Below are positions 1 through 6,871 of a stretch of DNA of 64,000 bases, in pieces. Source of the stretch: Rikenella microfusus (GTDB taxonomy: Bacteria; Bacteroidota; Bacteroidia; Bacteroidales; VadinHA17); the NCBI GenBank assembly GCA_020722575.1, contig DYKN01000006.1:1-64000 (forward strand). Reading direction: 5' to 3'. The position numbers and the translations under genes are program-made. The notes below the pieces were generated by a model that was not told the DNA's origin, ran no database searches, and was given only the letters and a program-made list of their open reading frames with translations. How positions within the stretch are numbered: the first letter of the stretch is position 1; each line of letters begins with the position of its first letter.

Positions 1-279
1 TTAATAAAAATTAATTATTTATCAGATACTTATAGCATTTTTTATTATGCTATTTTGAATTTTTTTATGTAAAGTATGGCATTGATTAAACAAGGTCATA
101 GAGAAGCTGTTTTTATGTTAAAAATTGAAAGTAACAGGCAGACAGTGATAATTTGTCGAGGTGGTGGGAATATATGGCTCTCTTATTCGAATGAGTTAAC
201 CGATGTTGCATAATGGTTTTCAGAAAAAGGAATAACAGGTATGAATAGATTGATTTATATTTAACAAAAATATTTATAT

Positions 280-2568
280 ATGAAAAGGCTGGTTTTAATT
301 TTGTTCGCAGTTTCTTATTTTCTGGTTTCCTGTCAGAAGACAACCCACGACAAAGAGATGGATCGCTTTATTAATGATCTGATGAAAAAAATGACTGTAG
401 AAGAGAAGATTGGACAGATGAATCTCATAACGTTTACAGGAGGTCTAGCAACTGGCGCAACTATTTCTGAAGGTCCGGCGGAAAAGATAAGAAAAGGTCA
501 GGTTGGAGCTCTGCTCAGTGTAACCGGTGTAGAGATATTAAGAAAAGCTCAGGATCTGGCAGTGAAAGAGTCAAGGCTTGGAATTCCGCTTTTCTTTGGA
601 ATGGATGTTATTCATGGTCACAGGACTATTTTCCCCATTCCCCTTGGACTTTCATGTACCTGGGATTTAGAGTTAATTGAGAAATCAGCAAGGATTGCTG
701 CAACTGAAGCCAGTGCTGATGGATTGAACTGGGTCTATTCACCAATGGTTGATCTTGCCCGGGATCCCCGATGGGGCCGCGTTGCTGAAGGCGCCGGCGA
801 AGACCCCTACCTTGGCTCTCTTATCGCCACAGCAATGGTGAAGGGTTATCAGGGACCTGGACTTAAAGACTCTGCAGCCGTAATGGCCTGTGTCAAACAT
901 TTTGCACTCTATGGCGCTGCTGAGGGCGGACGAGATTATAACACTGTTGACATGAGCCTTATCAGGATGTACCAGGATTATTTGCGTCCCTATAAAGCTG
1001 CCATTCAGGCCGGTGCAGGAAGCATTATGACTTCGTTCAACGATATCAATGGTATCCCTTCTACAGCCAATAAATGGCTCCTGACAGAGGTGCTGAGAAA
1101 CCAATGGGGTTTCAAAGGTTTTGTTGTAACCGATTATACCGCTATCAATGAGCTTTCAAACCACGGCCTCGGTAATCTCCAGGAAGTATCTGTACTTGCT
1201 TTAAAGGCAGGCGTGGATATGGATATGGTTGGTGAAGGCTTCCTTACGACTCTGCAAAAATCACTTGAAGAGGGTAAAGTTACAGTGACCGATATTGATA
1301 ATGCCTGTCGCAGAATACTTGAAGCAAAATATAAAATGGGCCTTTTTGAAGATCCTTACCGGCACTTAAATGAAGCTAGAGCAAAGAGGGAATTAACAAA
1401 ACCTGAAAACATTACTTTTGCAAGGGAATTAGCAAAACGATCATTGGTACTGCTTAAAAATGAAAATAATACATTACCATTAAAAAAATCGGGCACAATA
1501 GCAGTTATTGGTCCACTGGCAGATGATCAGACCGATATGCTTGGCACCTGGGCTTTTTTTGGAGACAGACAAAAAATCGTTACAGTTTTACAGGGTATCA
1601 AAAATATTACATGGCCGACAGCAAAGGTTATTTATGCAAAGGGATCGGAATTGTCTGATGTTCCAGGTCTTATGAGGGCATTAACATTCTTCGGAACGCC
1701 GGGTCTGGCAAAAAAACCCGAGGAAGTTGAAGCTGAAGCCCGTAAAATGCTATTCGAAGCTCTGAAAACGGCTCAAACGGCTGATGTAATTGTTGCAGTT
1801 CTTGGCGAAGCTGCTGGCTGGTCAGGGGAGGCCGCAAGCTGTTCCGATATTGGCCTTCCCGAAACACAGAAAAGACTTCTAAAAGCTCTTATTGAAACTA
1901 ATAAACCTGTCGTTCTTGTATTAATAAACGGTCGTCCGCTTACACTTGAATGGGAAGATAAACATGTTGATGCTATACTTGAAGCATGGGCGCCGGGAAC
2001 CGAAGCCGGCAACGCAATTGCTGATGTACTGTTTGGCGATTATAACCCTTCGGGAAAACTTACCATGTCGTTCCCGAGAAATGCCGGACAGATACCGGTT
2101 TATTATAACCATAAAAACACCGGACGCCCCTTTGACGAAAGAAATAAATTCACCTCAAAATACCTTGATGTTCCAAATGATCCACTTTACCCTTTTGGAT
2201 ATGGATTGAGCTATACAACATTTGAGTATGGAGAGCCTTCGGTGAGTAATACAAACATTAAAGGAGATGATACACTTACTGTAAAAACTACTATTACAAA
2301 CACTGGAAAATTTGCAGGAGAAGAGGTAGTACAGCTCTATATTCAGGATCCGGTTGCAAGCATTTCACGTCCTGTAAAGGAACTGAAAGGTTTCAGAAAA
2401 ATTAATCTTCAGCCGGGAGAAACAAAAGAGATCACCTTCACGGTTACAACAGAAGACCTTAAGTTTTATAATGCCGATCTTAAATATGTCCGGGAACCCG
2501 GTGATTTTATAATTTATGTTGGACCAAACTCAAGAGATTTGAAACAGGTAAAGGTTAAATGGGAGTAA
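280..2568 (+). CDS. bglX: GH3 beta-glucosidase, exported lipoprotein (BglX-like)
   Basis: Family 3 glycoside hydrolase of 762 residues, expected to release terminal beta-linked glucose or a similar sugar from oligosaccharides at the cell surface or in the periplasm. The N-terminus is a lipoprotein signal with lipobox LVSC (Cys18). The (beta/alpha)8 domain spans roughly residues 30-360, with KHFALYGAAEGGRDYN substrate-binding residues and nucleophile Asp285 in VVTDYTA. The alpha/beta sandwich domain (about 385-620) carries SGEAAS with Glu517 as probable acid/base. A fibronectin-III-like domain fills the C-terminus (from about 650). Length and domain order match full BglX. The usual ASRSDI motif reads ASCSDI here (Arg to Cys at 521), which may alter substrate preference. 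It converges on tmRNA. Family assignment is secure; the exact substrate is not. Confidence 0.93.
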   Translation: MKRLVLILFAVSYFLVSCQKTTHDKEMDRFINDLMKKMTVEEKIGQMNLITFTGGLATGATISEGPAEKIRKGQVGALLSVTGVEILRKAQDLAVKESRLGIPLFFGMDVIHGHRTIFPIPLGLSCTWDLELIEKSARIAATEASADGLNWVYSPMVDLARDPRWGRVAEGAGEDPYLGSLIATAMVKGYQGPGLKDSAAVMACVKHFALYGAAEGGRDYNTVDMSLIRMYQDYLRPYKAAIQAGAGSIMTSFNDINGIPSTANKWLLTEVLRNQWGFKGFVVTDYTAINELSNHGLGNLQEVSVLALKAGVDMDMVGEGFLTTLQKSLEEGKVTVTDIDNACRRILEAKYKMGLFEDPYRHLNEARAKRELTKPENITFARELAKRSLVLLKNENNTLPLKKSGTIAVIGPLADDQTDMLGTWAFFGDRQKIVTVLQGIKNITWPTAKVIYAKGSELSDVPGLMRALTFFGTPGLAKKPEEVEAEARKMLFEALKTAQTADVIVAVLGEAAGWSGEAASCSDIGLPETQKRLLKALIETNKPVVLVLINGRPLTLEWEDKHVDAILEAWAPGTEAGNAIADVLFGDYNPSGKLTMSFPRNAGQIPVYYNHKNTGRPFDERNKFTSKYLDVPNDPLYPFGYGLSYTTFEYGEPSVSNTNIKGDDTLTVKTTITNTGKFAGEEVVQLYIQDPVASISRPVKELKGFRKINLQPGETKEITFTVTTEDLKFYNADLKYVREPGDFIIYVGPNSRDLKQVKVKWE

Positions 2569-2621
2569 TATTGTGTGGGACAAAAGACCGAATGGTGAAA
2601 GAAAAACTAATGAATTCTTCC

Positions 2622-2732
2622 CCTGACTCTCCGGTCAGGATCTTAGACTCTCATCCTGACGCTCCTTCGTCGGTCAAGATCGTAGACTCTCATCCTGACA
2701 CTCCTTCGTCGGTCAGGATCGTAGACTCTCAT
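2622..2732. repeat. Tandem 39-bp hairpin repeats next to tmRNA
   Basis: The sequence CCTGAC starts at 2622, 2655 and 2694, giving one shortened 33-bp copy and two full 39-bp copies, with a degenerate fourth start at 2730. In copies one and three the arms CCTGAC and GTCAGG are perfect inverted repeats around a CTCCTTCGTC-type loop; copy two has one mismatch (GTCAAG). Each unit ends in a conserved GTAGACTCTCAT spacer. The array lies between the convergent beta-glucosidase gene and tmRNA, ending within 10 bp of the tmRNA 3' end. It looks like a dispersed palindromic (REP-type) element amplified in tandem. No protein use is credible. Confidence 0.8.
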
Positions 2733-2741
2733 TCTTGTTCG

Positions 2742-3138
2742 TGGAGCTGGCGGGAGTCGAACCCGCGTCCAGTCATGGAGACCATATGCTTTCTACATGC
2801 TTAGTCCTGTTTCATTGTCGGGACCATCCGGGTACAGGGCAACCCCTGATGATCCTTAGTTCCTTTTCATTCTCGCCTTCGGGCCGGAACAACCTTCAGG
2901 CCAGCCCCGATTTCCACGCGCCTCCATACCGGGTTGGCTCGTGGCTACGCCGCCCGGGAGACGTCCCGCTTCCGACACTGTGCCGGAATAAAGCTTAAGA
3001 TACTGAACTTCTCTTAAGCAGCGAGAGCGTAATTGTATTCGCCGTTTATTTTGTCTGTGACACCGTTTATAGCGACGTGCCACCACACGCTGCATGCTTG
3101 CATACCACCCCTCATGCTGTCAATACCAGGTCAGCCCC
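2742..3138 (-). ncRNA. ssrA: tmRNA (transfer-messenger RNA)
   Basis: tmRNA rescues stalled ribosomes and tags the nascent chain for proteolysis. On the minus strand the 5' end reads GGGGCTGACCTGG (from 3138) and the 3' end reads GGTTCGACTCCCGCCAGCTCC followed by discriminator A (2742). GGGGCTG pairs with CAGCTCC to form the acceptor stem, and GGGTTCGACTCCC is the T arm. An internal reading frame gives the tag GEYNYALAA and a TAA stop. The CCA tail is not encoded (next bases are CGA), so it must be added after transcription. A -7 element of the TAnnTTTG type (TATTTTTG, 3158-3151) lies just upstream. Overall length near 397 nt is normal for the phylum. Confidence 0.96.
3014..3043 (-). other. 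tmRNA tag reading frame (GEYNYALAA, stop)
   Basis: Read on the minus strand, codons GGC GAA TAC AAT TAC GCT CTC GCT GCT TAA encode GEYNYALAA. The terminal ALAA is the degradation signal recognised by ClpXP-type proteases. From memory, Bacteroidota tags are commonly GENNYALAA or GETNYALAA; the Tyr at position 3 is therefore a variant. The GGC resume codon follows the phylum pattern. Confidence 0.9.
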
Positions 3139-3255
3139 AATATCAAACTGCAAAAATACAAATTTTATTCCACTTTTTATGATTTAAATCCAAAGGATTA
3201 ATTCCTCGACTCAATATTTAATTATTGCAGTGTACCATGAATAATAATAATTTAT

Positions 3256-3263
3256 TAATTTTG
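3256..3263 (+). promoter_or_regulatory. -7 element of the thiamin operon
   Basis: TAATTTTG matches the Bacteroidota primary-sigma -7 consensus TAnnTTTG. The predicted start of transcription is near 3267, a few bases before the riboswitch aptamer. No clear TTTG -33 box is present at 19-20 bp spacing, so the promoter is incomplete by consensus. Confidence 0.55.
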
Positions 3264-3273
3264 CTTTATCAAA

Positions 3274-3350
3274 ATAGGGGTGCCTGACTTTAAGGCTGAG
3301 ATTAAACCCATTGAACCTGATCCAGATAATACTGGCGAAGGGAAATGAGG
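3274..3350 (+). promoter_or_regulatory. TPP riboswitch (THI element)
   Basis: The conserved blocks of the thiamin pyrophosphate aptamer appear in order: GGGGTGCC (3277-3284), GGCTGAGATT (3294-3303), ACCC, TTGAACCTGATC (3311-3322), then GGATAAT-like AGATAAT, ACTGGCGAAGGGAA. It lies directly upstream of thi4-thiE-thiC-thiD, so TPP should repress this operon when abundant. The class is identified by conserved core bases rather than by a covariance search. Confidence 0.95.
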
Positions 3351-3351
3351 A

Positions 3352-3401
3352 TAAACTTTTGAAGATGGTATATTGCCTCTATTTGTACCATCATAAGTTT
3401 A
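3352..3401 (+). promoter_or_regulatory. Hairpin in the riboswitch expression platform
   Basis: Arm TAAACTT...GATGGTA (3352-3370) pairs with TACCATC..AAGTTTA (3386-3401) around a 15-nt loop and a small internal bulge. It lies between the aptamer and the thi4 start at 3423. There is no U-run after it, so it is not a plain intrinsic terminator; it more likely serves as the switching stem or protects the leader. Its role is inferred. Confidence 0.55.
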
Positions 3402-3422
3402 ACCGGTAAAATCCAGTTTAAA

Positions 3423-4190
3423 ATGGAAAAGATTGTATCGCAAGGGATCATTGATTCCTATTTTATGAAACTGAAAGAAAATCTTTCGGTAGATTGTGCT
3501 ATTGCTGGCGGCGGCCCATCAGGACTGGTCGCTGGTTATTATCTTGCCCGTGCGGGGCGAAAAGTTGCATTATTCGAACGTAGCCTTGCTCTTGGAGGAG
3601 GAATGTGGGGCGGCGCAATGATGTTCAACCAGATTATTATACAACAGGAAGCACTGAAATTTCTTGAAGAATTTAACATTGCCTTTGAATCTTACAACAG
3701 TCATTACTATGTAATAGATTCTGTTCAGGCTACATCATCAATTATTTATCATGCAACAAAAGCAGGGGTAAAAGTATTTAATTGTTTCTCCATTGAAGAT
3801 GTTGTATTTCAAAATGATAAGGTTAGTGGTGTAGTAGTAAACTGGGCTCCTGTTCACAGAGAGAAGCTTCATGTGGATCCACTGATAATTATGGCAAAAG
3901 CAGTTCTCGAAAGTACTGGTCATGAATGTGAAATTGCAAAATTAGTTGCGAGAAAAAATAATGTTAGATTAAATACTCCCACAGGCGAAGTAATGGGCGA
4001 ACGTTCACTATCAGTTGAAGAAGGTGAAAGGCAAACAATTGAAAATACTAAAGAAATATTTCCGGGACTTTTTGTGGCTGGAATGGCCGCAAATGGAGTA
4101 AGTGGAAGCTTCAGAATGGGTCCCATTTTCGGTGGAATGCTCCTGTCCGGTAAAAAAGCTGCTGAATTGATCAATGAAAGCTTATCATAA
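3423..4190 (+). CDS. thi4: Thi4-type thiazole synthase (sulfide-dependent form)
   Basis: Makes the ADP-thiazole precursor of thiamin from NAD and glycine. The 255-residue protein has the Rossmann motif AGGGPSGLVAGYYLA near residues 28-43, FERSLALGGGMWGGAMM at 51-67, and C-terminal GLFVAGMAANGVSGSFRMGPIFGGM. In yeast-type suicidal Thi4 a Cys just before the M/V-D-P motif donates the sulfur; here that position is His150 (LHVDPL), as in archaeal Thi4 enzymes that use free sulfide catalytically. This assignment rests on recalled family alignments. First gene after the TPP riboswitch, and its end abuts thiE. There is no thiG, thiH, thiS or thiF in the window, so this gene appears to replace that branch. 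Start ATG at 3423 is the first in frame after the leader. Confidence 0.9.
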   Translation: MEKIVSQGIIDSYFMKLKENLSVDCAIAGGGPSGLVAGYYLARAGRKVALFERSLALGGGMWGGAMMFNQIIIQQEALKFLEEFNIAFESYNSHYYVIDSVQATSSIIYHATKAGVKVFNCFSIEDVVFQNDKVSGVVVNWAPVHREKLHVDPLIIMAKAVLESTGHECEIAKLVARKNNVRLNTPTGEVMGERSLSVEEGERQTIENTKEIFPGLFVAGMAANGVSGSFRMGPIFGGMLLSGKKAAELINESLS

Positions 4191-4191
4191 T

Positions 4192-4833
4192 ATGACAGAT
4201 TTTGGCTTATACGTCATTATTACAAACCCTGTGCTTTCTTATACAAAAATCGCAGAGATATGTGTAAGAAATGAGATAAAAATGTTGCAATTGAGAGAAA
4301 AACATCTTACTGACAGAGAACTGGTAAAGGTTGGAAGGGAATTGAAATCAATAACAAGAGGTACTGTGACAAACCTCGTTATTAACGACCGGCCTGATGT
4401 AGCTGTTTTATGCGAAGCCGATTATTTACATCTGGGGCAGGATGATATTCATTATGAAGATGCAAGAATGATAGTAGGGAGCAATATGAAAATCGGGCTA
4501 TCAACCCATTCTGTTAAACAGGTATTGAATGCATTAAAATTGAAACCTGATTATATCGGATTTGGCCCGATATACGAAACAACCGCAAAACCAAAACCCG
4601 ACAGGGTTGTTGGAACTGATCAGCTAAGGGAAGTTCTATCAATCTCAAATATTCCTGTAGTAGCTATCGGAGGAATTTTCCCCGAAAATATTGAAGCGGT
4701 GCTTGAAACTGGTGCCAGAAATGTTGCACTGGTAAGATATCTTATGCAAAGTGAAGACCTTGAAAAACGGATACAGGAGATTAAGTCAATTTTAAAAAAA
4801 TACAACCATGACACAGATGCAGAAAGCAATTAA
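4192..4833 (+). CDS. thiE: Thiamin-phosphate synthase
   Basis: Joins HMP pyrophosphate and thiazole phosphate to give thiamin phosphate. The TIM-barrel protein begins GLYVIITNP and contains QLREKHLTDREL (about 30-41), INDRPDVAVLCEADYLHLGQDD with the DHLGQ-type motif, GLSTHSV, YIGFGPIYETTAKP (pyrophosphate-binding TxTK-like loop) and VAIGGIFPENI. The ATG at 4192 directly follows the thi4 stop (TAAT-ATG) and gives a 213-residue protein, the usual size. A start at 4174 overlapping thi4 is possible but adds six residues not seen in the family. It overlaps thiC by 26 bp, so translation is likely coupled. Confidence 0.95.
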   Translation: MTDFGLYVIITNPVLSYTKIAEICVRNEIKMLQLREKHLTDRELVKVGRELKSITRGTVTNLVINDRPDVAVLCEADYLHLGQDDIHYEDARMIVGSNMKIGLSTHSVKQVLNALKLKPDYIGFGPIYETTAKPKPDRVVGTDQLREVLSISNIPVVAIGGIFPENIEAVLETGARNVALVRYLMQSEDLEKRIQEIKSILKKYNHDTDAESN

Positions 4834-6085
4834 AGGTATTACCACTAAGGAGATCTGTGAAGTTGCTGAATACGAAAACTATGACCCTGAGTGGATTCGT
4901 AACGAAGTCGCTTGCGGACGAATTGTAATACCTAAAAACATTAACCACCTTAATTTTAATATTAGAGGTATAGGCAACGGACTTAAAACCAAAATAAATG
5001 CAAATATTGGAACCTCGCCAAAACACTGCAACCCTGACGAAGAATTGAAAAAACTTCAGACAGCTATCAAATATGGCGCTGATTCAGTGATGGATCTGTC
5101 AACCGCTGGAGATATAGATCGGATATTGAAATCAATTATCGACAACTCATCGGTTATGGTAGGAACTGTACCGGTGTATAATGTTATGACACAGCTAATA
5201 AGAAAAAATAAAGAATTAAGCGATATGAAACCTGATGACTTGTTTCTGGAAATAGAGAAACAGGCAAAAATGGGTGTTGACTTTATGACTCTTCATTGTG
5301 GAGTAACACAAACTTCTATTTCTTTTCTGGAGAATGATGAGCGTGTCTTGGGTATAGTAAGCAGAGGAGGTTCATTCATTAAAAGCTGGATGCTGGCTAC
5401 CGGATCAGAAAATCCGTTATATGAGCAATATGATAGGGTACTTGATATTTGCGAAAAATATGATGTCACAATCAGTCTGGGTGATGGATTGCGTCCCGGT
5501 GCCTGTAACGATGCTACCGACAGAGCACAGGTGGCTGAACTTTTGATTCTGGGCGAACTGGTTGAAAAAGCACATAAGCGTGGTGTACAGGTTATGGTGG
5601 AAGGTCCAGGACATGTCCCTCTTGACCAGATTGAGATTAATATAAAACTTATGAAAAAGATCTGCAATAATGCTCCGTTTTATGTGCTTGGCCCCCTTGT
5701 AACAGATATAGCACCAGGCTATGACCATATTGTTGGAGCAATAGGCGGTGCAATTGCTGCCGCTCATGGTGCCGATTTTCTCTGTTACGTAACACCGGCC
5801 GAACACCTTTGCCTCCCAACTATCGATGATGTGAGGGAAGGAGTTATTTCAAGCAAAATAGCAGCCCATTGTGGCGATTTTGTTAAAAATGTCAAGGGTG
5901 CCAGAAATACTGATTATAATATGTCGCATGCCCGAAGAGAATTGAACTGGGAAAATATGTTTAAATATGCTATTGAACCTGAATTACCCAGAACGAGGAA
6001 GCAATTATCGGAAAGCGCTAGAGAAAATTATTGTTCAATGTGCGGGTTCCTCTGTGCAATAAAGATAGACCGAGGATTATTATGA
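4808..6085 (+). CDS. thiC: Phosphomethylpyrimidine synthase (short ThiC)
   Basis: Radical-SAM enzyme converting aminoimidazole ribotide to HMP phosphate. At 425 residues it is the short anaerobe-type ThiC without the N-terminal extension. Visible motifs: NANIGTSP, GADSVMDLSTAGDI, PVYNVM, DFMTLHCGVT, SRGGSF, SLGDGLRPGACNDATDRAQ, MVEGPGHVPLDQI, LGPLVTDIAPGYDHIVGAIGGA, CYVTPAEHL, and a C-terminal cluster CSMCGFLCA that binds the [4Fe-4S] cluster. The cysteine spacing reads CX2CX3C. Overlaps thiE at its start and thiD by the ATGA arrangement, so it is co-translated within the thi operon. Confidence 0.97.
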   Translation: MTQMQKAIKGITTKEICEVAEYENYDPEWIRNEVACGRIVIPKNINHLNFNIRGIGNGLKTKINANIGTSPKHCNPDEELKKLQTAIKYGADSVMDLSTAGDIDRILKSIIDNSSVMVGTVPVYNVMTQLIRKNKELSDMKPDDLFLEIEKQAKMGVDFMTLHCGVTQTSISFLENDERVLGIVSRGGSFIKSWMLATGSENPLYEQYDRVLDICEKYDVTISLGDGLRPGACNDATDRAQVAELLILGELVEKAHKRGVQVMVEGPGHVPLDQIEINIKLMKKICNNAPFYVLGPLVTDIAPGYDHIVGAIGGAIAAAHGADFLCYVTPAEHLCLPTIDDVREGVISSKIAAHCGDFVKNVKGARNTDYNMSHARRELNWENMFKYAIEPELPRTRKQLSESARENYCSMCGFLCAIKIDRGLL

Positions 6086-6834
6086 ATTATTTTTTAACAA
6101 TCGCAGCTTCCGATAGCAGCGGAGGAGCAGGTTTACAGCAGGATATTAAGGTGGCTCATGATTTTGGTTACTGGGCTTTGTCAGCTGTTACAGGTATTAC
6201 TTCACAAAACTTTAATAAAGTATCTGTTGTAGAACCTGTTAAGCCTGAATTACTTAAGAATCAAATTGACCAGTGTTTGTCAGCATTCAGCGTTAAAACC
6301 GTAAAAATCGGAGCTTTGTGCAGCCTGGAAAACATTATCGTTATAGCAGAAAGCCTAAAAAAATATAAATGCAAAATAGTTGTCCTCGATCCGGTATTGT
6401 TTTCGACAGGCGGACAGGAATTTTTGCCTCATTCGGCTCTTAACATTCTGAAAGATAACCTTTTCCCGCTCTCAACATTGATTACACCCAATAAAAATGA
6501 ATTTGAATTACTTACCGAATCCAGAATAGAAAATATTGAAGATGCAGTTAAAATAGCAAAAGAGTTATGCAAAAAATGGAATACATCAATCTATATCAAA
6601 GGAGGGCATTTTAATTACCATAATATCAAGGAGGCATTGGTTACCAATACAAATATTTACTGGTTTGAACGCGACCGTAAAATGTTTTCTTATTCACATG
6701 GTACGGGATGTACTATTTCGACTGCCCTCGCATGCTTGCTTGGTGATAATATTGATTTAGTATCGGCATATCAGTTAGCTAACGAATATCTTGTTAAGTA
6801 TTACAGCTCAATACAAAAGAGATTCAAATCTTAA
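6082..6834 (+). CDS. thiD: Hydroxymethylpyrimidine (phosphate) kinase
   Basis: Phosphorylates HMP and HMP phosphate to HMP pyrophosphate. The chosen ATG at 6082 overlaps the thiC stop (ATGA) and gives a 250-residue protein starting MNYFLTIAASDSSGGAGLQQDIK, which is the canonical ThiD N-terminus with the substrate-binding SDSSGGAGIQAD-like loop. DPVLFSTGG (near 110), LITPNKNEFELLT and HGTGCTISTALA with the catalytic Cys confirm the ribokinase-like fold. The longer frame from 6031 would add unrelated residues inside thiC. Last enzyme gene before the receptor gene. Confidence 0.96.
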   Translation: MNYFLTIAASDSSGGAGLQQDIKVAHDFGYWALSAVTGITSQNFNKVSVVEPVKPELLKNQIDQCLSAFSVKTVKIGALCSLENIIVIAESLKKYKCKIVVLDPVLFSTGGQEFLPHSALNILKDNLFPLSTLITPNKNEFELLTESRIENIEDAVKIAKELCKKWNTSIYIKGGHFNYHNIKEALVTNTNIYWFERDRKMFSYSHGTGCTISTALACLLGDNIDLVSAYQLANEYLVKYYSSIQKRFKS

Positions 6835-6871
6835 TATTGTGATTTTACTAAACTGTAAAATTTTTAAAAGA

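Noticed and set aside
113..343. Minus-strand 76-codon frame at the window start
   Set aside because: Overlaps the start of the beta-glucosidase gene, has no recognisable features, and reads from AT-rich intergenic sequence.
739..1104. 121-codon minus-strand frame inside the GH3 gene
   Set aside because: Antisense shadow of an intact conserved domain; no family features.
2622..2732. Possible CRISPR array
   Set aside because: The 39-bp units are contiguous tandem copies with conserved spacers, only three units, and no cas genes.
2559..2804. 81-codon frame with repeats such as SHPDAPSSVKIVDSHPDTPSSVRIVD
   Set aside because: It simply translates the 39-bp tandem hairpin repeat and runs into tmRNA; no signal peptide or family features.
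4174..4191. Earlier ThiE start inside thi4
   Set aside because: Adds six residues absent in the family; the TAAT-ATG junction at 4192 fits better.
5293..5806. Two overlapping minus-strand frames inside thiC
   Set aside because: Shadows of a fully conserved enzyme; no start context or motif.
6791..6871. Longer start of the TonB-dependent receptor overlapping thiD
   Set aside because: The added residues would mask the signal peptide that begins at 6872.
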